Origin: Neurospora tetrasperma FGSC 2508 | Lineage: Eukaryota; Ascomycota; Sordariomycetes; Sordariales; Sordariaceae | Assembly: GCF_000213175.1 (NCBI RefSeq) | Contig: NW_009799100.1 | Location: 792,409-856,408 of the forward strand | Direction of reading: 5' to 3' | DNA length: 64,000 bases | Shown: one piece after another, positions 21,058 to 33,250 of the stretch | How positions within the stretch are numbered: position 1 is the first letter of the stretch | Layout: every line of letters starts with the position of its first letter | Notes under the pieces: generated by a model | The model's database searches: none | What the model was told of the DNA's origin: nothing | What the model saw: only the letters and a program-made list of their open reading frames with translations | Made by a program: the position numbers and the translations under genes

Positions 21058-22396
21058 CTACGGCTTCAAGGGCCATGAAGATGTAGAATCCGTCTGACCA
21101 CAATCTCTTTCGAAAGACGGATCTTTGTCGACGGATCTCGTAACAATAACGTGTCTGGAGTACTACTCATAAGAATCCTGGTTAGCCTCATTCCTCGTTC
21201 AGTCTTCTTTGTTTTCCCCCTAGAACCTAGACTTACATGCGCCCCATCAAAGGGCACTGCCGTCTCCGTCTCAAGTAGCACAGCATTGCTACCTCTAGGC
21301 TTCGACGGTCCTCTCCTCGAGAACATGGAGTTTGTGCGTTCCCTAAGCAACACCGGAGGTCCAATCGGGCCAAACTCAATATCGTTTGCGGACGCGGACG
21401 TAGCGCTGGCGAATCCGAGCTTGCGGCCAATTTTGATGATCAGCGGGCGCAGCGTAGCGAGACTACCTGCCGTGATGGCCAGACCTTGTTCCACGCTGGA
21501 CCAGATAGCTACGTTGGCCGTTAAAAAAAGAAAGTTGGAGTTTTGGTAGTCGGTTAGTTCGTCGAGGTATGTCATGCGGGCTATAACTGCGCAACTTGCG
21601 CTATATCGCCCTAAAAGTTAGCTGTTGCTGACTTGGATCAGAGGGTAGGATGAATGAAATACGTACAGACATCCCATGCCCATCAGTATCATGAGGGAAA
21701 TCCTCGTCTTGAGCTTCATCTGGAGATGATAAATGATCCAAGCTGGGAGCAGCGCGTAGACGAGATCGGTGATGATGTTGAAGACGCTGCACGTGTATCC
21801 CACGGCCAGAATGGCCCAGGCTCTCACGCATTTTCCACCTGGTGGTGATTGATCCCAGAAGTAATAGATCGGTTTGCACTGGAATATCGTAAAAACAATA
21901 AAGGCTATGCTGTTGGAGACTGTGATTATTACGGCGCCGTGAATGATGCGTCTGTGTATCTTGTTGATGGTCGTAAGGCGTACCAGGAACCAACTGACGG
22001 ATAGCTTGGCGAACAGGATGGTGACGGTGTAGGCATGGTAGCACGCCCACCAGAACTGAGAACGCCATCAGGTTAGCTAGGAACTCGGTCGGCCTTGGCC
22101 CTTGGGTGAAATAAGAGTCAGGGGGGATGTGCGGCACACACCTTTTTGGCTTCTACAGTTGAGTCATTGTCACGATGACCAGTCCCGTGGTGGATGCCGG
22201 TGATAGCAAAGGCAACGTATACCGTGAAACAGACCATGGACATGAACATTAGGATATCGTCAACCCCAAAGCAGTCCCTCCTGACCCGGAGACGGGTATA
22301 GCCACGAAGGGCGACGGCGGTGAACGCGAGAGCCCACGAGCCGAAGTTGACACCCAAAAGGTCTCTGGCGCTGTATCCTTTGTCTTGTAGGTCCAT
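21058..22396 (-). CDS. Fungal rhodopsin/Pth11-like seven-helix membrane protein
   Basis: Four exons on the minus strand: 22396-22142, 22055-21667, 21600-21237 and 21162-21058. The introns are 86, 66 and 74 bp, and all phases agree. The product is 370 residues. Helix 1 is LLGVNFGSWALAFTAVALRGY, followed by the family's basic loop and GVDDILM. The other family landmarks are FWWACYHAYT, the Cys-containing loop FQCKPIYYFWD, the helix-5 block LPAWIIYHLQMKLK, CLASCAVIARMTYL, and NVAIWSSVEQGLAITAGSLATLRPL. These match the plant-pathogen Pth11/SAT4 receptor-like family of the plasma membrane. The tail is polar. The last intron has competing acceptors. I chose TAG before 21,162 because the branch CTAAC lies a normal distance upstream and the read-out HVIVTRSV resembles family tails. 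Using the CAG directly after the branch instead would end the protein within four residues. Confidence 0.85.
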
Positions 22397-23610
22397 TGTG
22401 GGTGGGCAAGATGGTCGAGGTAGAGTTCAACCTGGTTCGGGAAGAGAACTGGGTGAGGATTGGGGGGAAGAGAGGGGTGTTGTTGACATTGCGGGAAGCT
22501 GTATCGTCCCAACTACCATGTGGTAGTGGAAACACTGACGATGTTGCTTGCTTCCCAAGGGCGAACAAAATCGGCATTTCGTCCGGTCTTTGGGTACAAA
22601 CATGGTATCAAACTTTGAGAATCGAGATAATCTGCCCAAACGGAGCGTTAGCCCATCTTGAACGCGATCACTGATCAGGACGATCGACATACATTGTCAA
22701 GTTGAGCCATCGTGTTTCCGTCGAGATGAAGATGGGAGCGTAGACGCCGTATCAGCACTCGGGGGTTTGCGGCAGCGGCTTGATAATGCCGGCGGTACAT
22801 ATCCCACTTTTGGCATCTTGTCTACGGGCGACCGTCATCGGCTGAGACTCGTATCGCAAGTCATTGGTTCCAGTGGTTCTGTCTTGAAAACGGAACTGAG
22901 ATTGTGGAAGGGGAGCGTTTAATGTTGCCTGGGAAGGGTTGCTGGTCAGCCAGTAAGACGATTCAGTTATGCCGCTAACAGCTAGGGCAGCTGGCGCCTT
23001 ACGATTCAGTTAGCGGTCCATCAAGCGTGAAGCCCTTCTATCACAAATGACTTTGTGTCTGCGAGTCACTCCCTTGAATAGTTAGCAAGATCAATTTTGA
23101 ACAATATAAAGAAGCTCTTTGGCATAGCTTCTCTTGGGCGAATGTCTCTGATTTCTATTTGAAGGCACTGGCAAAGTATCATCCGTTTGTATGTGATGAT
23201 GTTTTGGAACAAGGAGGTAACTCTTGATAGGCTCTTCTTTGCTAACGCTGTGTATATCCCCGCCCGTCAAGCCAGTGATGAGGTCATGATGGTCTGTGCA
23301 TCCTACCGCTTTTGGCACTCAGCTCTAGACTAATAAAGTATCGACGACAACTGTCTCTTTAAGATAAACGATCCAGCTTGCCGTCTTTTCATTTTTTTCA
23401 TGTCCTTCCCAGGCGATAGCATTCAACTGCGACCGACATCTTCCATTCCTAAACTCCAAACTTATTCCTCGACTGCGCGCACACGTAGAACCCACCAGCA
23501 CTGCAGCATTCACGTCAAGCTCTTGTCCAGCTTGACATTCACTAACAACAAGTACCCACTGAAACACCAACATCATTCATCACCAGATTCGCGACCCATA
23601 TCACTCAGCC
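22397..23610. other. Divergent promoter region (1.2 kb)
   Basis: It separates the rhodopsin-like gene (leftward) from the dehydrogenase/reductase gene (rightward). No gene recognised. C-rich and ACCAACA-type leader sequence precedes the ATG at 23,611. Confidence 0.4.
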
Positions 23611-24654
23611 ATGGCGTCCGAAATCCCCCCTACGATGCGCGCCTGGCAGTATTCACAGACCACGGGTGGCCTGGAACAAAACTTGGTGCTCAAGGACCAT
23701 GTTCCCGTGCCCACCCTCTCGCCGCGTGTGGGAGACAAGGAGCTGCTCATTGAGGTTCTCAGCGCGAGCATCAACCCTTCGGACTACAAGATCGCCGAAC
23801 TGCCCCTGAATCTGGGCCGTGCTGTCGTTCGCACGCCTGCCACTCCCGCCTGGGACTTTTGCGGCCGCGTCGTCAAGACCACCAACATCGTCGACAACTT
23901 TCGTGTCGGCGAGATTGTCTTTGGCCGTCAAGCCCCTACTCAGCAGGGCGCTTGCGGTCAGTACATTGTGGCAAGCGCAAATGCTTGTGCCTCCCTGCCC
24001 TCGGGTGTTGATGTTGACGAGGCTGCCTCTCTGCCCTGTGCTGGATTGACCGCCTATCAGACCATTGCCCCCAACGTCAAGCCTGGCGACAAGGTCTTCC
24101 TCAATGGCGGTTCCGGTGGTGTCGGCTCCTTTGGCATCCAAATCGCAAAGGCCCTCGGCTGCCATGTCACCGTCTCGTGCTCTGCCGCCAAAGCCGAGCA
24201 ATGCAAGGCTCTGGGTGCCGACGACATCATTGACTATACAGCTGTCGATGTCTGCCAGGCCTTAAAAGAACGCGGTCAGGTCTTTAAGCTCTCTGTCGAC
24301 AATGTCGGTCTTCCGGCGGAACTGTACAAGGCCGGCGATGACTATCTCCTGCCCGATGGAAAGTTCGTGCAGGTCGGTGGGCCTGTGTCCTTGGCTGCCC
24401 TATCTTCAACCATGTCCAGGCTATTCAGACCCTCCTTTCTCGGTGGCGGAAAACGCAAGTTTCAGTTGTACACACTGATGGGCGATCAACACCAAGACTT
24501 GGCTATACTCGGCCAGATGGTCGCAGAGGGCAAAATCAAGCCTGTAGTCGAGCATGGCTATGATTTTGAGGATGTCCCGACAGCCTTCAGGGACCTCAGA
24601 AAGGGCAAGACTCATGGCAAGCTGGTCATTCACGTTTCTGAAAAGGGTGCATAA
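23611..24654 (+). CDS. Medium-chain dehydrogenase/reductase (zinc-independent quinone/enoyl reductase type)
   Basis: Single exon, 347 residues, with ATG in a CAGCCATGG context. The N-terminal GroES-like domain (INPSDYKI; AWDFCGRVV) is followed by the nucleotide-binding domain with the NADPH motif GGSGGVGSFGIQIAKALG (about 167-184) and a conserved DDIIDYT. The catalytic-zinc His and the structural-zinc Cys set are absent, which places it in the zeta-crystallin/RTN4IP1-like branch of the MDR superfamily rather than among alcohol dehydrogenases. The expected reaction is NADPH-dependent reduction of a quinone or activated double bond in the cytosol. There is no targeting peptide. No biosynthetic cluster surrounds it, so the substrate stays open. 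Confidence 0.9.
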   Translation: MASEIPPTMRAWQYSQTTGGLEQNLVLKDHVPVPTLSPRVGDKELLIEVLSASINPSDYKIAELPLNLGRAVVRTPATPAWDFCGRVVKTTNIVDNFRVGEIVFGRQAPTQQGACGQYIVASANACASLPSGVDVDEAASLPCAGLTAYQTIAPNVKPGDKVFLNGGSGGVGSFGIQIAKALGCHVTVSCSAAKAEQCKALGADDIIDYTAVDVCQALKERGQVFKLSVDNVGLPAELYKAGDDYLLPDGKFVQVGGPVSLAALSSTMSRLFRPSFLGGGKRKFQLYTLMGDQHQDLAILGQMVAEGKIKPVVEHGYDFEDVPTAFRDLRKGKTHGKLVIHVSEKGA

Positions 24655-25105
24655 GGGACAGGTGGTCCTTTTGCTGCCGAAATCGGTCTTTTCTGCAGCA
24701 TCCCCGCTTTCCCTGCGGACAAGTTACTTGTGCAGAGCACAATGGTCCAGGCAATAATCATAGCTGTCATATAAAGCTCCTTACTACTGTCATGTCATCA
24801 GACCCTTTTCGTTCTCGTCGCAACCTCCATCAAGTACGAAATTGAACAAGCCTACTGATACATACTCGCCATCTGCTCCGCTTCAATAAGTAAAAGAGCC
24901 CCCGGACCGAATAGCACAGGAGAATAACGTCCGTGTCACTGTCAAAACTAACACAGGCGGACGAGTTGGTATTGCCATCTTGTTTCTTTAACAGCTGTTG
25001 ATCATTAAGCCACATTTCCACATCGATTTCGGTCTCCGCGAATCAGATATTCCACAGCCCAGTTCGTCCACATCGAGAGAAGGGACAGAAACCCCCCTCC
25101 CGGAG
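24655..25105. other. Intergenic
   Basis: Gap between two plus-strand genes. ACTAACACAG at 24,947-24,956 and TTTCTTTAACAG ending at 24,992 look like 3' splice sites, so the next gene may have a leader intron. No independent gene seen. Confidence 0.4.
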
Positions 25106-26496
25106 ATGGTGAGCTTCAGGCAACGCGTTTCCGCATCTTGGGCAATGATTCAAGCAAAGATGCGAAGGAGCAGCAAAGGCGGAATCAAGTCCACGATGCT
25201 GAAAGACCCAACGAACCAGCTGTCAACATCCTTTTACACAAAGAACAACATGGTTGTCACTTCCACGACCGCCGAGCCTCTCAAGAGTCACAGAAACCCC
25301 GAATGCGTCGTCTGCATGGACGAATTTCCTGCGGATCAGCTTATCTACTTTTGTCCTCCCTCTCCTTCCGACGAATCTTCGAACTCGAACCTCTCCAACC
25401 ACGGTTACTGCGGCGGTTGCCTCGTCGAGGGTATCCGCAGTGCGATAAAAGGTCGTTATCCCTTCCGCTGCTGCGGGGCGATCTTCGACACAAAAGACTA
25501 CCAAGGTGCCTCCTTGTCCGCAGACGAGAAGCAGGCGTATGAAGACATGGTTGAGGAGCTCACCACGCCCAACCCGCTATACTGCTCCAACCGTCAATGT
25601 GGCAGTTTCATCAAACCCGCCCTGATCAAAAGTGATCTCGGGTGTTGTCCCAAGTGCTTCGCCAGCACCTGCAAGCATTGCCGTCAGGCTTCCCACCCGA
25701 GATTGGTTTGCAAACAAGACCAAGATACACTCAAGGTGCTCGCTCTGGGCAAGAAGCGTGGCTGGAAACTCTGCCCGGTGTGTGGATACATGGTCGAGCT
25801 GGTCAAGGGTTGCCACATTATTAAGTGTAGATGTGCCTGTTCATTTTGCTACAGGTGTGGCGCCTCCAACGTGTCAGAGTAGGCCAACCCATTCATCCCC
25901 TCATCCCCTTCCCACCCCTCGTTTCTGATGAACTACGTCGCTGACCAAAAGATGACAGTGTCGACGATCGGCGCCATCTCTGGCACCCAAGCTGTTGGAG
26001 GCCAGAAGATTACGCCATCCATAACACACCCCCGGGAGTGGAGCAGCCACAGCGCCCTCGCCGTGGATTCATTGACATGTTGGGTAGACTTCACGATCAG
26101 TGGCGGTATCTGGACCGAGAGTGGAGGCTGGAGTTGGAGCGGGAGAAGTTACGCCGGCGGGAGAGGCCAAGGGAGCTGGAGATGGAGGAGGAGCTGGAGA
26201 CGCTCGAGAATACGGCTTTACGCGCTCCGAACCCCCTTCAGTCCGCGGCTAAAAACAACAGCAACAATATTAACCACTACCAACAAGCTAGGTCTAGGCC
26301 TCAGCAAAACGCCCAGCCTCACCAGCAACCTCGCCAAGAGCATCACAATCCCCTCATCAATCGCGAGCATGAGCGTGGCTCTCCATGGCAGCCTTTAATG
26401 GTTGCGCCCCCCAGACCGGTTTTCTATCAGCGCCAGGCGAATCCGTGGCCGAATCAGCCGCCCGAACCCCGAGGCCGAGGGCAGAGGCGGAGTTGA
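25106..26496 (+). CDS. RBR (RING-IBR-RING) E3 ubiquitin ligase
   Basis: Two exons, 25106-25878 and 25959-26496. The 80-bp intron joins in phase 2. The product is 436 residues. RING1 spans about 67-123 (CVVCMDEF ... HGYCGGC ... CCG). The IBR is 160-202, with paired Cys and the His of HPRLVC. RING2 is 223-251 (CPVC ... GCHIIKCRCACSFCYRCG); Cys236 in KGCHII aligns with the catalytic Cys of parkin/HHARI RING2, so a ubiquitin-thioester mechanism is expected. After the intron come a short WHPSCWRPEDY segment, a charged helix (about 285-325) and a Gln/Pro/Asn-rich tail ending in RGRGQRRS. ATG 25,106 is the first Met in frame; the frame is open 36 residues further up without one. Substrates are unknown. 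Confidence 0.88.
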
Positions 26497-29242
26497 GAGG
26501 ATAACATTTTGCCCATCCTCCTCCGCGGGTCCATTCACGTGCTCGGTTTGTGGCATGCAGCACGCGAGTGTGGAAATATCAGTGCATCGAGACACTATCT
26601 ATTACAGTATGCATGTCATTGCACATGTACCAGCATCAGTTCCGGATTACCGGACTCCCGGTGGCGAGGGTGGTACGCAACGTTGGGGTGTCAGCATGGG
26701 GGTTGCTTTGACGGCATGGAAACACAGAAGAAATTTGGGATGACAGATTGTTGGTGATTTTTTTTGTTTTAAACTTTCTTTGAAAGCTAAAAAAGCTGCT
26801 TGGATCATTGAGCGGTAGTCTTTGTAGGCTGCTGTCTCGTTTTCATGCAAGATCGAAAACATCCCCAAGGTCGCCTGTAATTATCTCTGCATCAAGGGAC
26901 CAAATAGGGCGAGTTTGAAGCCCCTCGTTTTGGTATTAAGCTGTTGCTTCAGATTCCATTGACGAATTTCCTTTCTCTGGGGGATGAAAACATTGTTGGA
27001 TATTTTCCACGCTATGGTAGCATAGGGACCCAAATTGTCTGGAAAAACTGCCCCTGGTCTTGATGGAAATTTCAGTTCATCATGTATCGGGTAGCCAAGT
27101 TAGTCAAATCTGGATACACATTTTTTCATCCCTAACTCGTGATGATGGATGGTGAAGCAGCACGGCACGGTGTTCTGGTGCGTACATACTTACACTCCAG
27201 TGAGGTACCGTATCCATCCAGCCGTACCATGAAGTTTAATCAGCCTTGTTATTCACTCCAAAGGCTGGGACCAAAGCCAACCCTGACCGACTTACGAGGC
27301 TGGCACCCGCATACACATCATAAAGAGAGCGTATGTACTGCTGCTCAGGGATCAAGGCTGAACTTCTCATCCCGCCCCGTTTTCAGATTAAAACTCCATA
27401 AAGAGGATACAGAATCCCTGTATCGTTCTACCGACAAGCAAGGACACGTAGCGAGGTGCAAGCTGCTCACTATCTAGCTAGGAAGTGGAGATGCCGAGAA
27501 TAACGGCCTGCGGCCAAGCTTCACACGATTCGCGAACATATTCTTGTAGTGTAGTCTGAAGATGGCTGGGAATGAAGGAGTTTAGTGGTGCTGGATGGCT
27601 TCAAGCTCGGGCAAGTCTCGGTCAAAGGCTAGGATACACACTCAGCGAGTGTTGCCCAGGGGCACTTATCGAACGATGGTGTGTGAATGTTTGTAGTGTA
27701 CTGTGTACATGGTCCTCGAGCGGGTAGGGGGCTGAAGAATGGACGCCGACCGGAGACTGGTCCGTCATGTTTCCTCCCGGTTTCGGTATGTACCGCGCTA
27801 GTCGTCCGGTTGCCGGATCGGCTATTTCGGCATGGGAAGACCATCGTTGGGTGAAATGGAAGATTGAGTTTGACAATGGTTTCTTGCTGGGCTTAACCTC
27901 ACTGAACTTTTTGCTGTCGAAGAAGAATATTATCTTACTCGACGTCAACTGGAAATTTGTTTCTGACTCCTGAGACCTGTGTTTACGATGTCTTCCTTCC
28001 TTCCCGCGAGGTTTGATACGAGTTGTGCCAAGGCAAGAAGACATCTCACCAGCAGAGGTACCTTCTCTGTTTACCCGACAGCCGGAGGTACTCTTACCAT
28101 TTCCCATTTCCCACTTCCCACTTCTTACCTAGTCTCCATACCCTCGTTACAAATGTTACCTGATTGGTCCCGAATAGCCTCAACTTCTTAAAGCTACTGT
28201 CATGAAATCCACTATCAAACTCTAAACTTTAGAGACTAACACGAGAAACTCCCCACAATTACCTTAGAGGTGAGTGCCAACCTATCAGAGTGTTTATTTA
28301 GATCTTATCTTCCAATGTCACCGGCTGTCGGTGCGGGTTGTCATCGTGGTCGGGTATCTGTATTGGTTCTTCGGGTATACACTACAGACTCTTATCAAGC
28401 CATTCCAGAGGTATCAACGGGACACTCGCCTTGTCTGCAACAGTCAATCATATAATCAAGCGATAAAAATGTTAGTTCGAACGTTTATGCCTGCCTTCCA
28501 GCTTATAGTCTATCATCAGCTCCCTGGCCTCTCCCATAACTCTCAATACCCTTACCTACCTAACAATCATGGCTCACAACATCGTGCACACCTACAGTGA
28601 CCTACTGGCAAAGAGTGTACCTCCGATCCCGGCACATGTCGTCCGCTCACGTCATCTCTCCCCGAACGGGATATCCCCGCCACGACTTCTTAGGGTCATC
28701 CTGCGGCACAAACTCCGCTCCGCTCAAATCACGAGTCAGAGTCAAAGCTCCCAGCAGCAAGTAACTCCCAAAGTTCGGACGACGACGACACTTCCAATCC
28801 TAAGAAATACCGGTAACGGAACTTTGCCATCCGCCAACCATCCTGACTTCCCCAGCTTTGTAGTGCATCTCGAGAGCCTCGACCAAGCAAGCACGTGTGA
28901 GACAACCTTTTTAAGTCCTGGAATCTCCCATAGCAACGCACGCACTCGGTACACTAGATATTCCCCCACAGAGTCACGGCTAGCTAGCCATTCGACATGC
29001 GAACACGTGAGCCGCAAGGAACAACTCAAGAATCTGAAGATCTCTTTGTGATGACGGATGTACCTGCGAAAGAAAACTTTGTATGAACCTTGGATTAGAG
29101 TTTGCAAGCACTGCAATACGGGAATGCTGGAGTTTGCTCATCGCTACCTTATTCCATAAGCAGCTGCTGCTCATCACTATCAATCCACTAAATCTGATCT
29201 TGCACATCTCCAGACCCGAACTTCGTGCTCGTGCACGTGCTG
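26497..29242. other. Long intergenic region left of the RIP island
   Basis: About 2.7 kb with no firmly supported gene; one doubtful open frame is listed separately at 28,569. A T-run lies at 26,757-26,765. Base composition is ordinary and CpA/TpG are present throughout, so this sequence has not been heavily RIPed. Confidence 0.4.
28569..29051 (+). CDS. Doubtful open reading frame, 160 residues
   Basis: An ATG in a fair context (AACAATCATGG) opens a 160-residue frame with no recognisable domain and a Ser/Thr/Arg-rich composition. A second frame in the middle reads a more protein-like acidic run (SQSSDDDDTSNPKKY) and could be joined to the last third by a GTAACG...CCCCAG intron of about 45 bp. 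So if a gene exists here its structure differs from the plain frame. It lies only 190 bp from the inverted repeat that bounds the RIP island, and may be a gene remnant. Confidence 0.22.
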   Translation: MAHNIVHTYSDLLAKSVPPIPAHVVRSRHLSPNGISPPRLLRVILRHKLRSAQITSQSQSSQQQVTPKVRTTTTLPILRNTGNGTLPSANHPDFPSFVVHLESLDQASTCETTFLSPGISHSNARTRYTRYSPTESRLASHSTCEHVSRKEQLKNLKISL

Positions 29243-29313
29243 TTCCCACACTCAAACACCTGTGCAGTCTTGGCAAGCGGTGCGTGCGCACACACACACA
29301 CACACACACACCG
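29243..29313 (+). repeat. Left copy of the inverted repeat bounding the RIP island
   Basis: Positions 29,243-29,288 are identical, over 46 bases, to the reverse complement of 41,867-41,912. Both copies then run into a short CA repeat and an ACCGCA. The copy is not RIP-mutated: it contains many CA and TG words. See the finding on the island borders. Confidence 0.88.
29288..29312 (+). repeat. (CA)n microsatellite
   Basis: Perfect CA dinucleotide run of about 12 units inside the left border repeat; the right border has a shorter (GT)n in the matching place. Confidence 0.9.
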
Positions 29314-29399
29314 CACTTCTGTATTGCACAACTTTGTCAAGATCTATTATTTAACAACGATTTTTACATCAAATTAAAGCCATTTCAGCGTACAAAGTA

Positions 29400-30833
29400 A
29401 TCAAAATACTAATAATTAATTAAATCTATTATAATAATACTTCCTAAAACGATTTTTAATTTAAAACCTATTAGTATAAAGCGGTCTTATATTCGAAGCA
29501 GCGCGCTAATAGTCTATTTTAACGATAATTAAAATAAGGAAGATCCTAGCCTAATAATTTTATAACGCACCTCCTCCCAGCCTAGAAAGAAGAGCTATAA
29601 AACCGAGTAGTTTACTAAAATTATCTCTAAAACTATTCCCAAGAAGAAGGCTATTCCTATTAAAATTATTCCTAAAAAGGCCGCTGTTAAGAAGAAGGGG
29701 GAAGGCTCTGGCCGCGGCTATAGTTACTAAAGACCCAACGTTAGAACCGCCCTTATCCCCTCCCTAACTTTAACCCGCTACCCCTATTAATATTTCTAAT
29801 AGTAATAAAAATTCTAACAACAACAATAAAGTCGAATAATAATTCCCCGTCCGCCTTACCCCTAAGAAGTAGGCTCTCAATATTTTATTTTATTTATTAA
29901 GTAACAATAATAGTAAAGTAGCCTCCCTAACTAAATTAATTGCCTTGGTACTACCGGCTTAGCCCCGCGTTTATAAGCGGATTGCTTTAATACCGCCGCC
30001 GCTTTTTAAATACCCCTGGTCGATATAGGTTTAATTTAGTATAGTCGGTTTGTATATTACTATTAGCCGTAATAAATTACCCCCTATTAAAGAACGTAGT
30101 ATATTTAGAGAAGTAGAAGTTAAATAAAATAATAGCAAGCTTTATAACTAATAGTTTAGAACAACCCTACTTAATAAAATTAAATAATTATAGTAAGGTT
30201 ATATATAAGAGATTATCGATAATAATACGGCCGTAGAAATAAGATAGTTAATCGTTTTATATAATGTTAGTTATACTATTACTATTTATAATAACCGTCG
30301 CGCCCGGGTTATTATTTATAACAAGATTGTCTTTTAGGAAGGATTTTTTTAACGGGTATAATAATATTATGTACGAAACTGTTATAAAGTCGTACTTCTA
30401 TTATATTGGCTAGTACTATTATTTTACTATATTATGTAAATTTTAATTAACCGAGCCGCCTGCTAGTAAAATTCCTACTACCCTATCCTTCTATAGTAGT
30501 ATACCTTCTACCCCTACCCTCTTTCATAGTTTAGTTAATCCTTTTATTACCCTAACCCTATAAGTAGCCGATATGCTATTATTTCGAGGGTTATAGATTC
30601 TAGTTAATATTAAGAAGTTTAAGCGCATTATAATAAATACTATACTAGTAAAGGTTGAGAAGAATTTAAAGAAGGACTAGTAATAAGAGGAGTATATAAA
30701 GTTAAAGCTGCGCGGTACTATATATTAGGAGTTAGTATAGGTATAAGCGTACGGTTTTAGTTATAAATATAAGAACTATAATAAGGCTATTAAGTATTAG
30801 ATATACTATATTATTAATAGGAATATAACCTAT
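29400..30833. other. Unassigned RIP-degenerate sequence, left part
   Basis: Degenerate sequence left of the Gypsy fossil. A Lys-rich coding-like stretch is visible on the plus strand around 29,570-29,730 and a Lys/Tyr-rich one around 30,640-30,830, which suggests an old mobile-element protein. I cannot name the family. Judging from the target duplications, it was continuous with the sequence starting at 39,171 before the Gypsy insertion. Confidence 0.5.
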
Positions 30834-30838
30834 TATAA

Positions 30839-31292
30839 TATTAGGACGTAAGGAAAAGGTAGATTGAAGTAACTACGGTCGCGGTTATAAGTAAAGGACG
30901 TTAAATTAGGAGTCAATTCAAAAATATATTAATAGTTACCGCCTATAATAAAGGACGCCCGTTCGGACTATTTTTATACTCATACAAACTCTACTCTAAT
31001 ATAACTAATAATTATAGAGTTCCCGACTAGTATACTACTATAATACGGCGCTGGAGTGTTCCTTTTGTAATTTTATTTTATCGAATATTTTAATACTCCC
31101 GAATTCGAAGTTAGTAAAGCGAGAGGAGGTATTGGTCGTCCTAATACTTTTAAGTAAGAATTTAGTAAAACGATAGAAGATATTAGTATTATAATATTAT
31201 AATATTCTATCCCCAATAGTCCTAAATTTCCTTTTATATTTATATTAGCCGGTTCCTGGTATTTAAAGTAGTAATCCTTTAATATCCTAATA
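30839..31292 (-). repeat. LTR (left, 3' LTR of the Gypsy fossil)
   Basis: 454 bp, same length and orientation as the right LTR. The ends are TATTAG...CTAATA, the expected RIP product of the palindromic LTR ends TGTTAG...CTAACA. More AT-rich than the right copy. Confidence 0.9.
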
Positions 31293-33104
31293 TAACCCCC
31301 TCCCTTATAGGTTCTATTCCTGGAATTTCTAATCCCTTATTTTAATTTTTAATATTAATACCTTCTCTTTTCGTAATACCCTTTTTTCTATTCTTTAAAG
31401 TTCCCGTACCTTTAATATACCTACGCTTCCTTATTATTCGTTAGTATTTTTAGATTATTAAGTCTCCCCCTTTAATTATTCCGCTTTTTTTTTTTTCTCT
31501 AAGCTTAATTCTATCATTGTACTTTCTATTCGAATTTTACCCTAATAATACGTAGTACCTATTCCCGATTATATACCTTCCTTCTACTTCCTTCCATCCT
31601 ACTTTCTAATATTTATAAATATTATTTATTTATTTTATTCTCTTTTCTCTACTATTTATATTCGCCTCCCCTTTTTCTATTTATTCCTTCCTATTTTATT
31701 ATTCTATTACCTATAATTTTTCTTACCCAACTTTATTTTATATCTGTCTACCCTAATTTATATTTATATTAAAACCTCTTCTATTAATTATATAATATCC
31801 CCTTCCCCTTCCCTTCTTTACTCTTTTTTTTCTTCTTTATAATTTTACTTCTATAATTATATTTATTTCCTTCTCCCTTAATAAATTCGCTAGTTTTTCC
31901 CCCCCGCTTAGTTTTAAAACTATTTTAATTATCCCTTCCCCTTCGCTAGAGCTAGCCCCTACTATAAATATACGTACTTTTACTACTATCCTATATATAA
32001 ACTATTATTTTACTTTCGAATTTAATTAGTACGCTTTCCTTTTTCCTTTATTTTTCGTTTATTATACCCTCTATTTTCCTATACTTTTTACTAATCTTTT
32101 ATAGCGAAGTTCGCTTTTTAATCTATATAGGATATAATATTATTCTAATTTAAGCGTTTATTAATATCGGTCCCCTCAATTTAAACGAAATTATCTATTT
32201 AATCACCTATATACTTATTAAATTAAAGGTTAATCCTTTTTTTTTACTATCCTTTATTTCCCTCTTTGTTAATACCCTTTAAAATTCACTAAAAAATCGT
32301 AGTATATTTTAGCGTAGGGTAGATATATATTAAAAGTCCTTTATAGTATACATAACCTTTAGAATATTCTATAGGCTATAGCAATTAAAATTATAATTCT
32401 TATTAATATTAGTCCCCCTTTACCTATTATTATTTTATAAAATTTATATTAATACGTATTCTTTTTTTTAAATACAATATAGGCGCGTTTAATTACCGAC
32501 GGCGTTCCTACGATTTTATTTAGTATATTCTACGTTAATTATTTTAATATTAAATAATGTTAAGGCTTTAATTATTATATTATTAGTAATATAAATAATA
32601 ATAGTAGTCTGGTAATTATTAGTAGCAATCTTTTTAAGAATAATAGCGGCTCCCTAATAAGTATTTTAATATATAATTCCCTTATTCGGATTACCCTTCC
32701 TATTAATTATGATTAAGGCCCGTAGTATTATATAATTAATAGAAAATTAGAAGCTATAGATACGAAATTAAACGAACTATTAATATTCGTTTAGGAAGAT
32801 TATAAGGAGTAGATAATATATAATAGTATTAATTAATAATATTAATAAGCGTAGTAGTACGTAGGAATATCCTTTCTAAGGTTGTAGGTTCTAATCCTAT
32901 ATCGATTATAATTAATATTACCGAAGAATTATTCGTTTAGAGGTAATAATAGAGAATATAAATTATATTCTTCCTAGCGCCTTATTAATTTTCTATAATA
33001 ATTTTAATCTACTTTCTTTTACTACTACTTTATTATATTACCTTCCTTTTTACTATCCTTCTTATACTTTCCTACGTCCCTTCCCTTTTAATATCTAATT
33101 TATA

Positions 33105-33250
33105 ATTACGTTTTACATTTCTATTTTATATTTTATATTTATATTTTATATCTTCGTCTTATATTTTACATCTACATTTTGCGTTTTATATTTTTATTTT
33201 ATATTTTACGTTTGTATTTTGCATTTTCGTTTTGTATCTTCATTTTACAT
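33105..33250. repeat. Degenerate short tandem repeat within the Gypsy fossil
   Basis: About 145 bp of repeated TATTTTATATTT/TTTTGCATTT-like words. It looks like an old minisatellite of roughly 6-12 bp units, now blurred by RIP. Confidence 0.5.
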
